The notes beneath the pieces were generated by a model. It did not search any database, was not told where the DNA came from, and worked only from the letters and a program-made list of their open reading frames with translations. Below are positions 54,401-61,487 of a DNA stretch of 64,000 bases, one piece after another. Numbering within the stretch: the stretch's first letter is position 1; each line of letters begins with the position of its first letter. Origin of the DNA: Bog-950 sp046329515 (GTDB taxonomy: Bacteria; Bacteroidota; Bacteroidia; Chitinophagales; LD1); assembly GCA_046329515.1 (NCBI GenBank), contig JAXLUM010000001.1:1674001-1738000 (forward strand), read 5' to 3'. The position numbers were made by a program, and so were the translations under genes.

Positions 54401-55572
54401 CTGTTGCCGGTTGGAACGACTTTAACCTGCAAACTACTTATGACTGGGACGGTACCTCAAACCTTGTAGTTGAAATTTGTTGGGATAATCCGGATGGTTT
54501 CCCATCAACAGGTGGTGATTATATGTCAGCATCATTTGTGCCATATACTAGTTTCCACAGCACTAATTCTGCTTTAGCAGTGGGCTGTAACCTGCCAACG
54601 CCAACCTTTAACCTGGCGCAGGAACTGCCGATGATTCGCTTCCAAATGTGCCCTCCACCACCACTGCCGGTTACTTATGATTGGACACCGGGCACTTCAC
54701 TTAGCGCAACCAATATTGCTAACCCAATTGCAACACCAAACCAACCTACTACTTATGTAGTGACTGCTTATTTTGGTGGCACTTGCCCTAAGGCAGATAC
54801 TATTACTGTTACGCCGCAGCCGTTCTTCTATGCTGTTTCAGGCGATACAGGAATGTGCGCCGGACAAAGCGTAACCTTAAGCGCTGCAGGTGGAACTACA
54901 TATCAATGGGCACCGCCTTTTGATTTAAGCTGTACTGATTGTGCCAACCCTGTAGCTAACCCAGCAAATACAGCCACCTACTACGTAACTGTTACTGATA
55001 ATAACACCGGTTGCTTTGCTGTTGATACAGTTGTTGTTTCAGTTCAAAACATTTTGGTTACTGCGGTATATGGCGATACTTTGGTTGACCAGGGAACGCC
55101 GATTAACCTTGCTGCTACTGTAACAGGTGGTGGTGGTCCGGGAAGTTATACTTATGCCTGGAGCCCGGCTGATTACCTGGATAACGCCAGCGCAGAAAGC
55201 CCTGTTTCAACACCACTGGGCGATGTGCTGTATACCTTAACGGTAAGCAGCGGTCCTTGTTCAGATACAACTACCGTGAACGTAAGGGTTAACATTATAG
55301 AAAGTCCGGTTTACATGCCTAACGTATTCTCGCCAAACGGAGACGGTAAAAACGATGAATTCTACCCTGTATCGTTTAACAAAATAGCAACGGTTAAGGA
55401 GTTTAGAATTTACAACCGCTATGGCGAAATGGTGCATAACAGCAATACTCCTTGGAATGGTGACTTTAAAGGCAAACAACAACCTTCAGGCACTTATGTT
55501 TACTACATTGTAGTAAGCCGTCCGTTTAAGGAAGATGAACAAATACAAGGCGCTTTCTCGTTAATGCGATAG
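51433..55572 (+). CDS. T9SS type-B surface protein with duplicated internal domain
   Basis: 1379 residues. Signal peptide (ending about residue 27, ...TLMASLVFTHQAKA) and a Cys-rich N-terminal module (SHAMGADLSYEC...FYRDC, to about 285) paralogous to the adhesin at 18718. Ig/PKD-like segments (about 290-600) follow, then two copies of a domain of about 185 residues (about 605-785 and 880-1075, each with ARMQILYRASEL or DMRTQILYHASDL and SIKMGCT), more Ig-like sheet, and a gliding-associated C-terminal domain (MPNVFSPNGDGKNDEFYP) directing type-B T9SS export. Probably a surface-anchored adhesin. It ends in a terminator. Confidence 0.9.
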   Translation: MQKTLTRYGLFLLTLMASLVFTHQAKASHAMGADLSYECVDPLTNTYKVTLRFYRDCSGIDAPTSVLVNINSASCGQSLSVTLNQEPCPPNTNGGQPCEVSPLCQSSISQSTCNGGTLPGVEAFTYSGTVQLPANCPDWVFSFSECCRNMQITNLLNPDSEDLYVEAHLNNSTGVCNSSPVFTTLPVPFICANQPFSYNHGAVDADGDSLVYTLVNPLGAGAAQIQYNGFSPTYPLATSPANNFGFDNNTGQMTFTPNGTQVAVVTVLVEEYRNGVLIGSTMRDIQIVVVNLPGCANPQPIFSGAIQNTVTNGIFIDPFHVQVCPGNALSFTTLALEQTGDSIYVESNVGQAIPAAAYISNYVSQDSIYSQFSWTPTGLDTGTNVFIVTIKNNHCPLASNLAYAINVEVLAGTYAGPDLNYCPAGGPVQLQAYGGTAFTWSPTTGLNNPNVGNPLASPAQTTTYVVTSNLSNNCKNKDTVTVYRVPDFNYSVTQSDDTICRFEFVTLSASADSLFGPYTYSWLPDSLVLQPHSATTTSQPDYSSHYTLVITSDTGCIIHDTTLYVVVSGQGPQVLISADKNKVCPGDTIHLSSMISTVPCGLNVVPCTGNFDLKTMGTGTVQDFGGATPYRGFYMDARMQILYRASELQALGMQAGTITDIGFDIAQTGSTIPYNGFSIKMGCTNLQQLNSFVPGLSTVVNPVNYVPTGTGFNIHTFDNPYDWDGVSNLIIEVCFDNNTFTDDDIVNATTTSYTSVLYNFQDNTVGCNLNTPFQSPNRPNTQFIYCIAPPKNVTYNWTPTTNLAPVDSLNPNVVLQQSTTYYLNADDGNCTGGGSITLNIDTSFNVSVGPDVPICNGVPLQLNAVITGTPPVGGNLTCGNLGTGCNGTPVVQTLNMTGTFTSSYTPFDGDFFATNYEDMRTQILYHASDLIASGITAGTINRIGFNVLSKNSGFPFQNVSIKMGCTTKNDLDDNGWEPTQIVYGNVLFTSVAGWNDFNLQTTYDWDGTSNLVVEICWDNPDGFPSTGGDYMSASFVPYTSFHSTNSALAVGCNLPTPTFNLAQELPMIRFQMCPPPPLPVTYDWTPGTSLSATNIANPIATPNQPTTYVVTAYFGGTCPKADTITVTPQPFFYAVSGDTGMCAGQSVTLSAAGGTTYQWAPPFDLSCTDCANPVANPANTATYYVTVTDNNTGCFAVDTVVVSVQNILVTAVYGDTLVDQGTPINLAATVTGGGGPGSYTYAWSPADYLDNASAESPVSTPLGDVLYTLTVSSGPCSDTTTVNVRVNIIESPVYMPNVFSPNGDGKNDEFYPVSFNKIATVKEFRIYNRYGEMVHNSNTPWNGDFKGKQQPSGTYVYYIVVSRPFKEDEQIQGAFSLMR

Positions 55573-55597
55573 AAAGCCTTATTTAAAATACTTTAAG

Positions 55598-55642
55598 ACG
55601 GTGTAAAAGGGGATAAAACCACCTCATTTACACCGTTTTTTT
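55598..55642 (+). terminator. Terminator of the type-B surface-protein gene
   Basis: ACGGTGTAAA/TTTACACCGT, a 10-bp stem with an interior segment of about 19 nt, then TTTTTTT. Confidence 0.8.
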
Positions 55643-55671
55643 ATGAAATTTGCAGCCTCAATTATATAGTA

Positions 55672-56775
55672 ATGGCTTTTACAAAAGAGCAGGTTTTAAG
55701 TGCCTTAAGTAATGTGCTGGATCCCGATATTAAAAGGGATTTAGTGACATTGAACATGATTAGTGAAGTGGAAGCAGGAGAGAAGAAGGTAAAGTTTAAA
55801 GTTACCTTAACCACCCCTGCCTGCCCTTTAAAAGAAAAAATTAAGAGCGATTGTGTAAATGCCATACATGAGCATTTAGGAAAGGATGTGGAAGTGGAGG
55901 TGGTAATGGATGCCAGTGTAACCACCCTGCGTAACGCCAGCGTTAACATACTGCCCAGCGTTAAGAATATCATTTGCGTGGCTTCAGGTAAAGGTGGTGT
56001 AGGTAAATCTACTGTTACTGTAAACCTGGCTATGAGCCTGGCAAAACAAGGCGCTAAAGTGGGTATTATTGACGCCGATATTCACGGCCCCTCAATCCCA
56101 ACTATGTTAGGCATACAGGGTCGTAAACCTTCCGTTCGCCTCATAAAGGATAAGCACTACATAGAGCCCCTGGAGGTTGATGGCATAAAGGTGCTTTCTA
56201 TAGGCTTACTGGTAGACCCTAAACAGGCTATTGTGTGGCGTGGCCCTATGGTAACTTCTGCCTTACGCCAGTTTGTTACGGATTGTATTTGGGGTAAGCT
56301 TGACTACATGATAGTGGATATGCCTCCCGGCACAGGTGATGTGCATATTACCATAGCGCAAACCGTAAATATTACCGGGGCTGTAATTGTAACAACACCT
56401 CAGGAAGTAGCCATGGCAGATGCGCGTAAGGCACTTGCTATGTTCCGCCTTGATAGTATTAATGTGCCTGTTTTAGGTGTAGTAGAGAACATGGCCTACT
56501 TTACCCCGGCAGAGCTGCCACAAAACAAATACTACATTTTTGGCAGAGATGGCGGCAAGCGATTAGCTGCTGAATATGAGGTGCCGTTTTTAGGAGAAGT
56601 GCCTATTGTACAGACTATACGCGAAGGCGGTGATGAGGGCAAACCTGCCGGTGTTTACAGTGGGGAAGCTATTGTACAAAATGCTTTTGACGAAGTAGCC
56701 ACAAATGTTGCCCGCTACGTTGCCATAAAGAATGCTAACTTTGAGGCCGCAAAAGCGCAGGAGGTAACTACCTAA
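55672..56775 (+). CDS. Mrp/ApbC-type iron-sulfur carrier ATPase
   Basis: 367 residues. An N-terminal MIP18/DUF59 domain (1-85) is fused to a ParA/MinD-like P-loop ATPase: the deviant Walker A GKGGVGKST (K107, K112, S113), a Walker B with VDMPPGTGD and the GIIDADIHGPSIPTMLG block. Mrp proteins bind and deliver Fe-S clusters to apo-proteins. The two Cys of the C-terminal CxxC seen in many Mrp proteins are not visible here. The nifU-like gene overlaps its stop by 1 nt (TAATG), so they are co-translated and both act in Fe-S biogenesis. Confidence 0.92.
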   Translation: MAFTKEQVLSALSNVLDPDIKRDLVTLNMISEVEAGEKKVKFKVTLTTPACPLKEKIKSDCVNAIHEHLGKDVEVEVVMDASVTTLRNASVNILPSVKNIICVASGKGGVGKSTVTVNLAMSLAKQGAKVGIIDADIHGPSIPTMLGIQGRKPSVRLIKDKHYIEPLEVDGIKVLSIGLLVDPKQAIVWRGPMVTSALRQFVTDCIWGKLDYMIVDMPPGTGDVHITIAQTVNITGAVIVTTPQEVAMADARKALAMFRLDSINVPVLGVVENMAYFTPAELPQNKYYIFGRDGGKRLAAEYEVPFLGEVPIVQTIREGGDEGKPAGVYSGEAIVQNAFDEVATNVARYVAIKNANFEAAKAQEVTT

Positions 56776-57017
56776 TGACTACAGAAGAGATATTACAGAA
56801 AGTGGAGGCCAGCCTTGATACCATGCGCCCTTACCTTAAGGATGATGGCGGCAACGTAGAGGTGCTGCGCCTTACTGATGATATGGTGGTTCAGGTAAAA
56901 CTGTTGGGTGCGTGTAGTACTTGCCCGCAAAGTTTTATGACTATGAAAGCCGGTATTGAAGAAGCGGTACGCCGCTCAGTGCCTGAAGTAAAAGCGGTAA
57001 TTGCGGTAGAATCTTAA
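56775..57017 (+). CDS. NifU-family Fe-S scaffold domain protein
   Basis: 80 residues, the C-terminal NifU domain alone. The CxxC that holds a cluster is C47-STC-C50 in GACSTCPQSFMTMKAGIE, and RPYLKDDGGNVEV is the family N-terminal motif. It may receive or transfer Fe-S clusters with the Mrp-type partner whose gene overlaps it. The pair sits beside the convergent yajC-secA cluster with a shared terminator. Confidence 0.92.
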   Translation: MTTEEILQKVEASLDTMRPYLKDDGGNVEVLRLTDDMVVQVKLLGACSTCPQSFMTMKAGIEEAVRRSVPEVKAVIAVES

Positions 57018-57036
57018 AGTGACAAGTATAGACATA

Positions 57037-57066
57037 AAAAAAGCGCGGAAATTACCGCGCTTTTTT
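57037..57066. terminator. Bidirectional terminator between nifU-like and yajC
   Basis: AAAAAAGCGCGG/CCGCGCTTTTTT, a 12-bp perfect stem with a 6-nt loop, between two convergent genes. Confidence 0.88.
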
Positions 57067-57069
57067 GTT

Positions 57070-57378
57070 TTAAGCTGTTGCCTTTTCTTCTTTCTTTTCC
57101 TCCGCTCCGTAAGCAGCCTTGGTAAGTTCCTGCGAAATGGCTGAGCGCTCAATGCGTATCTTGGTATTGGCATCCACCTCTAACAGCACGCTTGTACTTC
57201 CTTCGTCGGAACGCACAATTTTGCCGTGTATACCACCTGTGGTAACCACCTTAGCGCCTTTTTCAATGTTCTTTTGAAACTCGGCGGCAAGTTTAGCCTG
57301 CTTGGCTTGTGGGCGAATGAAGAATAACCACATTACCACAAGCATACCGCCAATCATTAATAATCCTATCTGATCCAT
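57070..57378 (-). CDS. yajC: Preprotein translocase subunit YajC
   Basis: 102 residues with one N-terminal transmembrane helix (IGLLMIGGMLVVMWLFFIRPQ) and the family MxFFxxRPQxKQ-like motif, then the KGAKVVTTGGIHGKIV domain and a Lys/Glu-rich tail. Part of the SecDF-YajC accessory complex at the inner membrane. It lies 19 nt after the DUF1573 gene on the same strand and is the last gene before the shared terminator. Confidence 0.92.
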   Translation of the reverse strand: MDQIGLLMIGGMLVVMWLFFIRPQAKQAKLAAEFQKNIEKGAKVVTTGGIHGKIVRSDEGSTSVLLEVDANTKIRIERSAISQELTKAAYGAEEKKEEKATA

Positions 57379-57397
57379 ATCTTTTTTTAATTATAAA

Positions 57398-57838
57398 TTA
57401 TTCGTCGTCTTTTGTTTTTACAAATCCTTTTAACCACACCATTTCATCGTGGTTTTTGGTGTTGCAATGTATGCGCACACTCTTACTCATTTCGCCTTTT
57501 TTACCTTCTGAATTAAAGGTTACGAAAATTTCAGCAATCCCTCCCGGTGCAACGGGTTCTTTAGGGTATTTAGGTACAGTGCAGCCACATGAACCAAAGG
57601 CGTTGCCAATAAGGAAATTCTTTGGTCCCAGGTTTTTAATGCGGAAAGTGTGTTCTACCTTATCACCCTGCATAATAGTATCGAAATAAAAGGTGGTGCT
57701 ATCCATGAATTCAATCTCGGTAGTATCCTTTAAAACAGCGGCATCAAGCTCTGCTTCTTTAGGGCTTACGCCCGGCTTTTGGCAGCTGTAAAGCGCAACC
57801 GCTGCAATAGCAAGTATCAATAATATCGGCTTTCTCAT
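57398..57838 (-). CDS. DUF1573 lipoprotein
   Basis: 146 residues from the ATG at 57838; a TTG three codons upstream lies inside the promoter box. Signal peptide with a lipobox at C19 (VALYSC). Residues 40-140 form a DUF1573 (ASPM-SPD-2-Hydin-like) beta sandwich: FDTIMQGDKVEHTFRIKNLG...SCGCTVPKYPKEPVAPGG. This family often sits in front of yajC in Bacteroidota; its role is unknown, possibly envelope related. The CGC motif after the signal is typical. TATTTTTG 6 nt before the ATG gives it its own promoter within the secA cluster. Confidence 0.9.
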   Translation of the reverse strand: MRKPILLILAIAAVALYSCQKPGVSPKEAELDAAVLKDTTEIEFMDSTTFYFDTIMQGDKVEHTFRIKNLGPKNFLIGNAFGSCGCTVPKYPKEPVAPGGIAEIFVTFNSEGKKGEMSKSVRIHCNTKNHDEMVWLKGFVKTKDDE

Positions 57839-57844
57839 AATGCT

Positions 57845-57852
57845 CAAAAATA
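57845..57852 (-). promoter_or_regulatory. -7 promoter element of the DUF1573 gene, predicted leaderless
   Basis: Minus-strand TATTTTTG, an exact match, 6 nt (AGCATT) before the ATG at 57838; the same spacing as at the desaturase. Confidence 0.5.
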
Positions 57853-57874
57853 GTTTTTTGCTTTACGTTTGAAA

Positions 57875-60800
57875 TTATTCAACGTCTTTTCCGTGGCAGT
57901 TTTTAAACTTTTTACCACTACCACAAGGGCAAGGGTCGTTACGGCCAACTTTTGGTCCAACGCGTATTGGTTCGGTTTTCTTTTCAACCTGCTGCTGTTC
58001 CGGCATTGGCTGTCCGTTGCCATTGTTTACAACTTGTTCTTCAACATCACCACGGCCTTCCTGTATTTTTTTGGCGAACGATTTTTCCTTCTGTTGTTCG
58101 GCATTGCGCAGTTGCTGCGGGTTAACCTCCGGTAATTGTCCTTTGAAAAGGAAAGAAGCAATCTCGCGGTTAACATTACCCATCATTACACTAAACAGGT
58201 TAAAGGCTTCCTTCTTATAAATTACAAGCGGGTCCTTTTGTTCGTAGCTGGCCAATTGCACCTCCGTCTTCAAATCATCCATTGAACGCAAATGGTGCTT
58301 CCATGCTTCATCTAACAAGGCAAGTGTAATTGACTTCTCAAACTGGCTGCTTATCTCCTTGCCTTGATTGTTTAAAGTGTCATCAAGGTTTACAAGAATG
58401 TTTACTCCCTTGCGTCCATCGCCAAACGGTATTGCCACCATCTTAATGTTCTCGCCACGGGTTTCCTTTATGTTTTGTAATACCGGCATTACCGATTTTA
58501 CCATGTTTTCCATCTTACGTTTGTAAGAAGTATGCGCCTCCTGGAAAAGCTTTTCAACCAGCGTATTGCTGTTTTCGCGCATTAATTCTTCCTGCGTAAT
58601 GGTTGTATCTAACGAAAAGAAGCGGATAACATCAAGTTTAAACGTATCGAAATCGCGGTTTTGCTGGCCATTGGCAATCAGCTCTTCACATAAATCGTAG
58701 AAGCTGTTGTTGATGTCCACCTGCAGGCGTTCTCCAAAAAGGGCATGCTTACGGCGGCTGTATATCACTTCACGCTGGCGGTTCATTACGTCATCGTATT
58801 CCAATAAGCGCTTACGTATGCCGAAGTTGTTTTCCTCCACTTTCTTCTGCGCACGCTCAATGCTCTTGGTCATCATGCTGTGCTGAATAACCTCGCCCTC
58901 TTCATAACCCATGCGGTCCATTACCTTCACAATACGGTCTGAACCGAACAAGCGCATTAACTCATCTTCCAGTGAAACGAAGAACTGTGAGGTTCCCGGA
59001 TCACCCTGGCGGCCTGCGCGGCCACGTAACTGGCGGTCAACGCGGCGGCTATCGTGCCTTTCAGAACCGATAATTGCCAAACCACCGGCTTTCTTTACTT
59101 CTTCACCAATCTTAATATCCGTACCACGACCTGCCATGTTAGTAGCAATGGTTACTGTTCCCGGGTTACCTGCTTCAGCCACAATCTCGGCCTCGCGCTG
59201 GTGCTGCTTGGCATTAAGTACGTTGTGCTTTAGCTTACGAATGGTTAACATTCTTGATAGTAATTCCGATACTTCAACTGAAGTGGTACCCACCAACACC
59301 GGGCGGCCGGCCTGTGTCAGTTTTACTATCTCATCAATTATGGCATTAAACTTTTCCTTACGCGTTTTGTAAATAAGGTCTTCCTTATCATCGCGTATTA
59401 TAGGGCGGTTTGTAGGTATTGAAGAAACCTCTAATTTGTATATATCCCATAATTCCTGTGCTTCCGTTTCAGCGGTACCGGTCATACCGCACAGCTTGTG
59501 GAACATCCGGAAGTAGTTCTGCAGCGTAATGGTAGCCAGCGTTTGTGAAGCTGCTTCTACCTTTACGTTTTCCTTCGATTCAATTGCCTGGTGCAAACCG
59601 TCGCTATAACGGCGGCCTTCCAAAATACGGCCGGTGTTTTCATCCACAATCTTCACCTTGCCATCCATTACTACGTAGTCTACATCCTTTTCAAACAAGG
59701 CGTAGGCTTTTAATAACTGGTTAACGGAGTGAATACGCTCGCTCTTTTCGCTAAACTCGCGCATCAGTTTATCTTTCATCGCAAGCTTTTCATCTGCGCT
59801 TGCTTCCTGTCGTTCAATTTCGGCAATAACTGAACCTACTTCCGGTATAACAAAAAAGTTAGCGTCCTCACCGCTTCCGGTAATTAACTCAATACCTTTA
59901 TCCGTTAGTTCAACGCTGTTATTCTTTTCATCAATGGTAAAGTAAAGGTTCTTATCAACCTCGTGCATGTTCTTTTGCTGCTCAGCCAGGTAGTTGTTTT
60001 CGGTATTCTGCATTATCTGCTTCATACCAACCTCGCTTAAAAACTTAATTAATGCACTGTTTTTAGGCAAACCGCGGAAAGATGAATACAAGGCATAACC
60101 ACCTTCACCTTCTTTATAGCCTGTACTGCCTTCTTTAATAAGGCGCTTTGCATCCGTTAAAAACTGGTTGGTAACCCTGCGTTGCGCATCCACTAAGCGT
60201 TGAATTCTTGGCTTTAGTTCATAGAACTGCTTCTCATCCCCGGTATCAACCTGACCTGAAATAATCAGCGGCGTACGGGCATCGTCAATCAATACGCTAT
60301 CCACCTCATCCACCATAGCAAAGTGGTGTTTGCGCTGCACCATTTCAACCGGGTTGCTTACCATGTTATCCCGCAGGTAATCAAAACCAAATTCGTTATT
60401 GGTGCCGTAGGTAATATCAGCATTATACGCATTGCGACGCTCCTGCGTATGAGGTTGGTATTTGTCAATACAATCTACACGTAAGCCAAGGAACTGGAAT
60501 ATTGGGCCGTTCCATTCGCTATCGCGTCGAGCCAGATAATCGTTAACGGTTACAATGTGTACACCCTCACCTGCCAAGGCGTTAAGGTAAGCGGGCAGTG
60601 TAGCCACCAGCGTTTTACCTTCACCGGTAGCCATCTCGGCAATTTTACCCTGGTGTAATACTATACCACCTATCAACTGCACATCATAGTGCACCATTTC
60701 CCACTTAACGGGAACGCCTGCTGCCAGCCAATGGTTGGCATAGCGCACCTTATCGCCTTCAATAACCACGTTAGGGCGGGTTACGGCAATAGTACGGTCA

Positions 60801-61207
60801 AGTTCAGTAGCGGTAGCCTCAACAAATTCATTATTCGTAAAACGGTAAGCGGTTTCTTTTACAACGGCAAAAGCTTCAGGTAGTAATTCACGCAGTATTT
60901 CTTCAATCTGCTTATCGCGTTCTTTGCGCAATTCATCTACCCGCTTGTAATCTTCGTCTTTAGCGTGTAAGTCCTCTTCGTTATCAGCCTTTTCTTTTAG
61001 TGAAGCTATCTCTTGGTCAATGGCAGAAAGGTGCTCGGCAATGCGGCCGCGAAACTCCTGGGTTTTATTGCGCAGTTCATCGTTGCTTAATCCTTTAAGT
61101 TTCTGGTATTCTGCATTAATTGCCGACACCAGTGGTGTCATTTCCTTTAGTTCTCTGTCGTTCTTGCTCCCGAAAATGGAGGTAACCAGTTTATCAAAAA
61201 ATCCCAT
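57875..61207 (-). CDS. secA: Preprotein translocase ATPase SecA
   Basis: 1110 residues, about 200 longer than E. coli SecA, with the extra mass mainly in a long insertion around 360-520, as is usual in Bacteroidota. Motor motifs intact: Walker A MATGEGKTL, DEVDSVLIDDARTP, and the helicase-type AGRGTDIKIG and RQLRGRAGRQGDPG. C-terminal SEC-C zinc motif CPCGSGKKFKNCHG. It drives Sec export of the signal-peptide proteins seen across the window, T9SS cargo included. The DUF1573 gene starts 36 nt downstream on the same strand. Confidence 0.97.
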   Translation of the reverse strand: MGFFDKLVTSIFGSKNDRELKEMTPLVSAINAEYQKLKGLSNDELRNKTQEFRGRIAEHLSAIDQEIASLKEKADNEEDLHAKDEDYKRVDELRKERDKQIEEILRELLPEAFAVVKETAYRFTNNEFVEATATELDRTIAVTRPNVVIEGDKVRYANHWLAAGVPVKWEMVHYDVQLIGGIVLHQGKIAEMATGEGKTLVATLPAYLNALAGEGVHIVTVNDYLARRDSEWNGPIFQFLGLRVDCIDKYQPHTQERRNAYNADITYGTNNEFGFDYLRDNMVSNPVEMVQRKHHFAMVDEVDSVLIDDARTPLIISGQVDTGDEKQFYELKPRIQRLVDAQRRVTNQFLTDAKRLIKEGSTGYKEGEGGYALYSSFRGLPKNSALIKFLSEVGMKQIMQNTENNYLAEQQKNMHEVDKNLYFTIDEKNNSVELTDKGIELITGSGEDANFFVIPEVGSVIAEIERQEASADEKLAMKDKLMREFSEKSERIHSVNQLLKAYALFEKDVDYVVMDGKVKIVDENTGRILEGRRYSDGLHQAIESKENVKVEAASQTLATITLQNYFRMFHKLCGMTGTAETEAQELWDIYKLEVSSIPTNRPIIRDDKEDLIYKTRKEKFNAIIDEIVKLTQAGRPVLVGTTSVEVSELLSRMLTIRKLKHNVLNAKQHQREAEIVAEAGNPGTVTIATNMAGRGTDIKIGEEVKKAGGLAIIGSERHDSRRVDRQLRGRAGRQGDPGTSQFFVSLEDELMRLFGSDRIVKVMDRMGYEEGEVIQHSMMTKSIERAQKKVEENNFGIRKRLLEYDDVMNRQREVIYSRRKHALFGERLQVDINNSFYDLCEELIANGQQNRDFDTFKLDVIRFFSLDTTITQEELMRENSNTLVEKLFQEAHTSYKRKMENMVKSVMPVLQNIKETRGENIKMVAIPFGDGRKGVNILVNLDDTLNNQGKEISSQFEKSITLALLDEAWKHHLRSMDDLKTEVQLASYEQKDPLVIYKKEAFNLFSVMMGNVNREIASFLFKGQLPEVNPQQLRNAEQQKEKSFAKKIQEGRGDVEEQVVNNGNGQPMPEQQQVEKKTEPIRVGPKVGRNDPCPCGSGKKFKNCHGKDVE

Positions 61208-61422
61208 GGGGTGTTCGTTATCAGTTTATAGTTAAATCGGTTGTTAACGCCTAAAATTTTAAAGGCGGCTAAATTAGCTTTTTTGGTGGCTTAAGGACCT
61301 CAATAATCGGGCAAGGATGTTGATTATTGCATAATTGGCAGGAATTTATGGGCGATTAACCCAAAACGCCTAAGCCGGGGCAATTCAATCAGCCAAAATT
61401 GCTTAAAAATCGATATTCCTTA

Positions 61423-61440
61423 ATCCCCCGATTGGGGGAT
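61423..61440. promoter_or_regulatory. Leader hairpin upstream of the partial papain-like gene
   Basis: ATCCCCC/GGGGGAT perfect 7-bp stem with a GATT loop, about 48 nt before the ATG at 61488. Too far from a U tract for a terminator; an operator dyad or leader RNA structure is likely. Confidence 0.45.
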
Positions 61441-61487
61441 GGTCGCATCCTCCTACCAGTCCTACATTAGTTTCCAAATTAAAGCAC

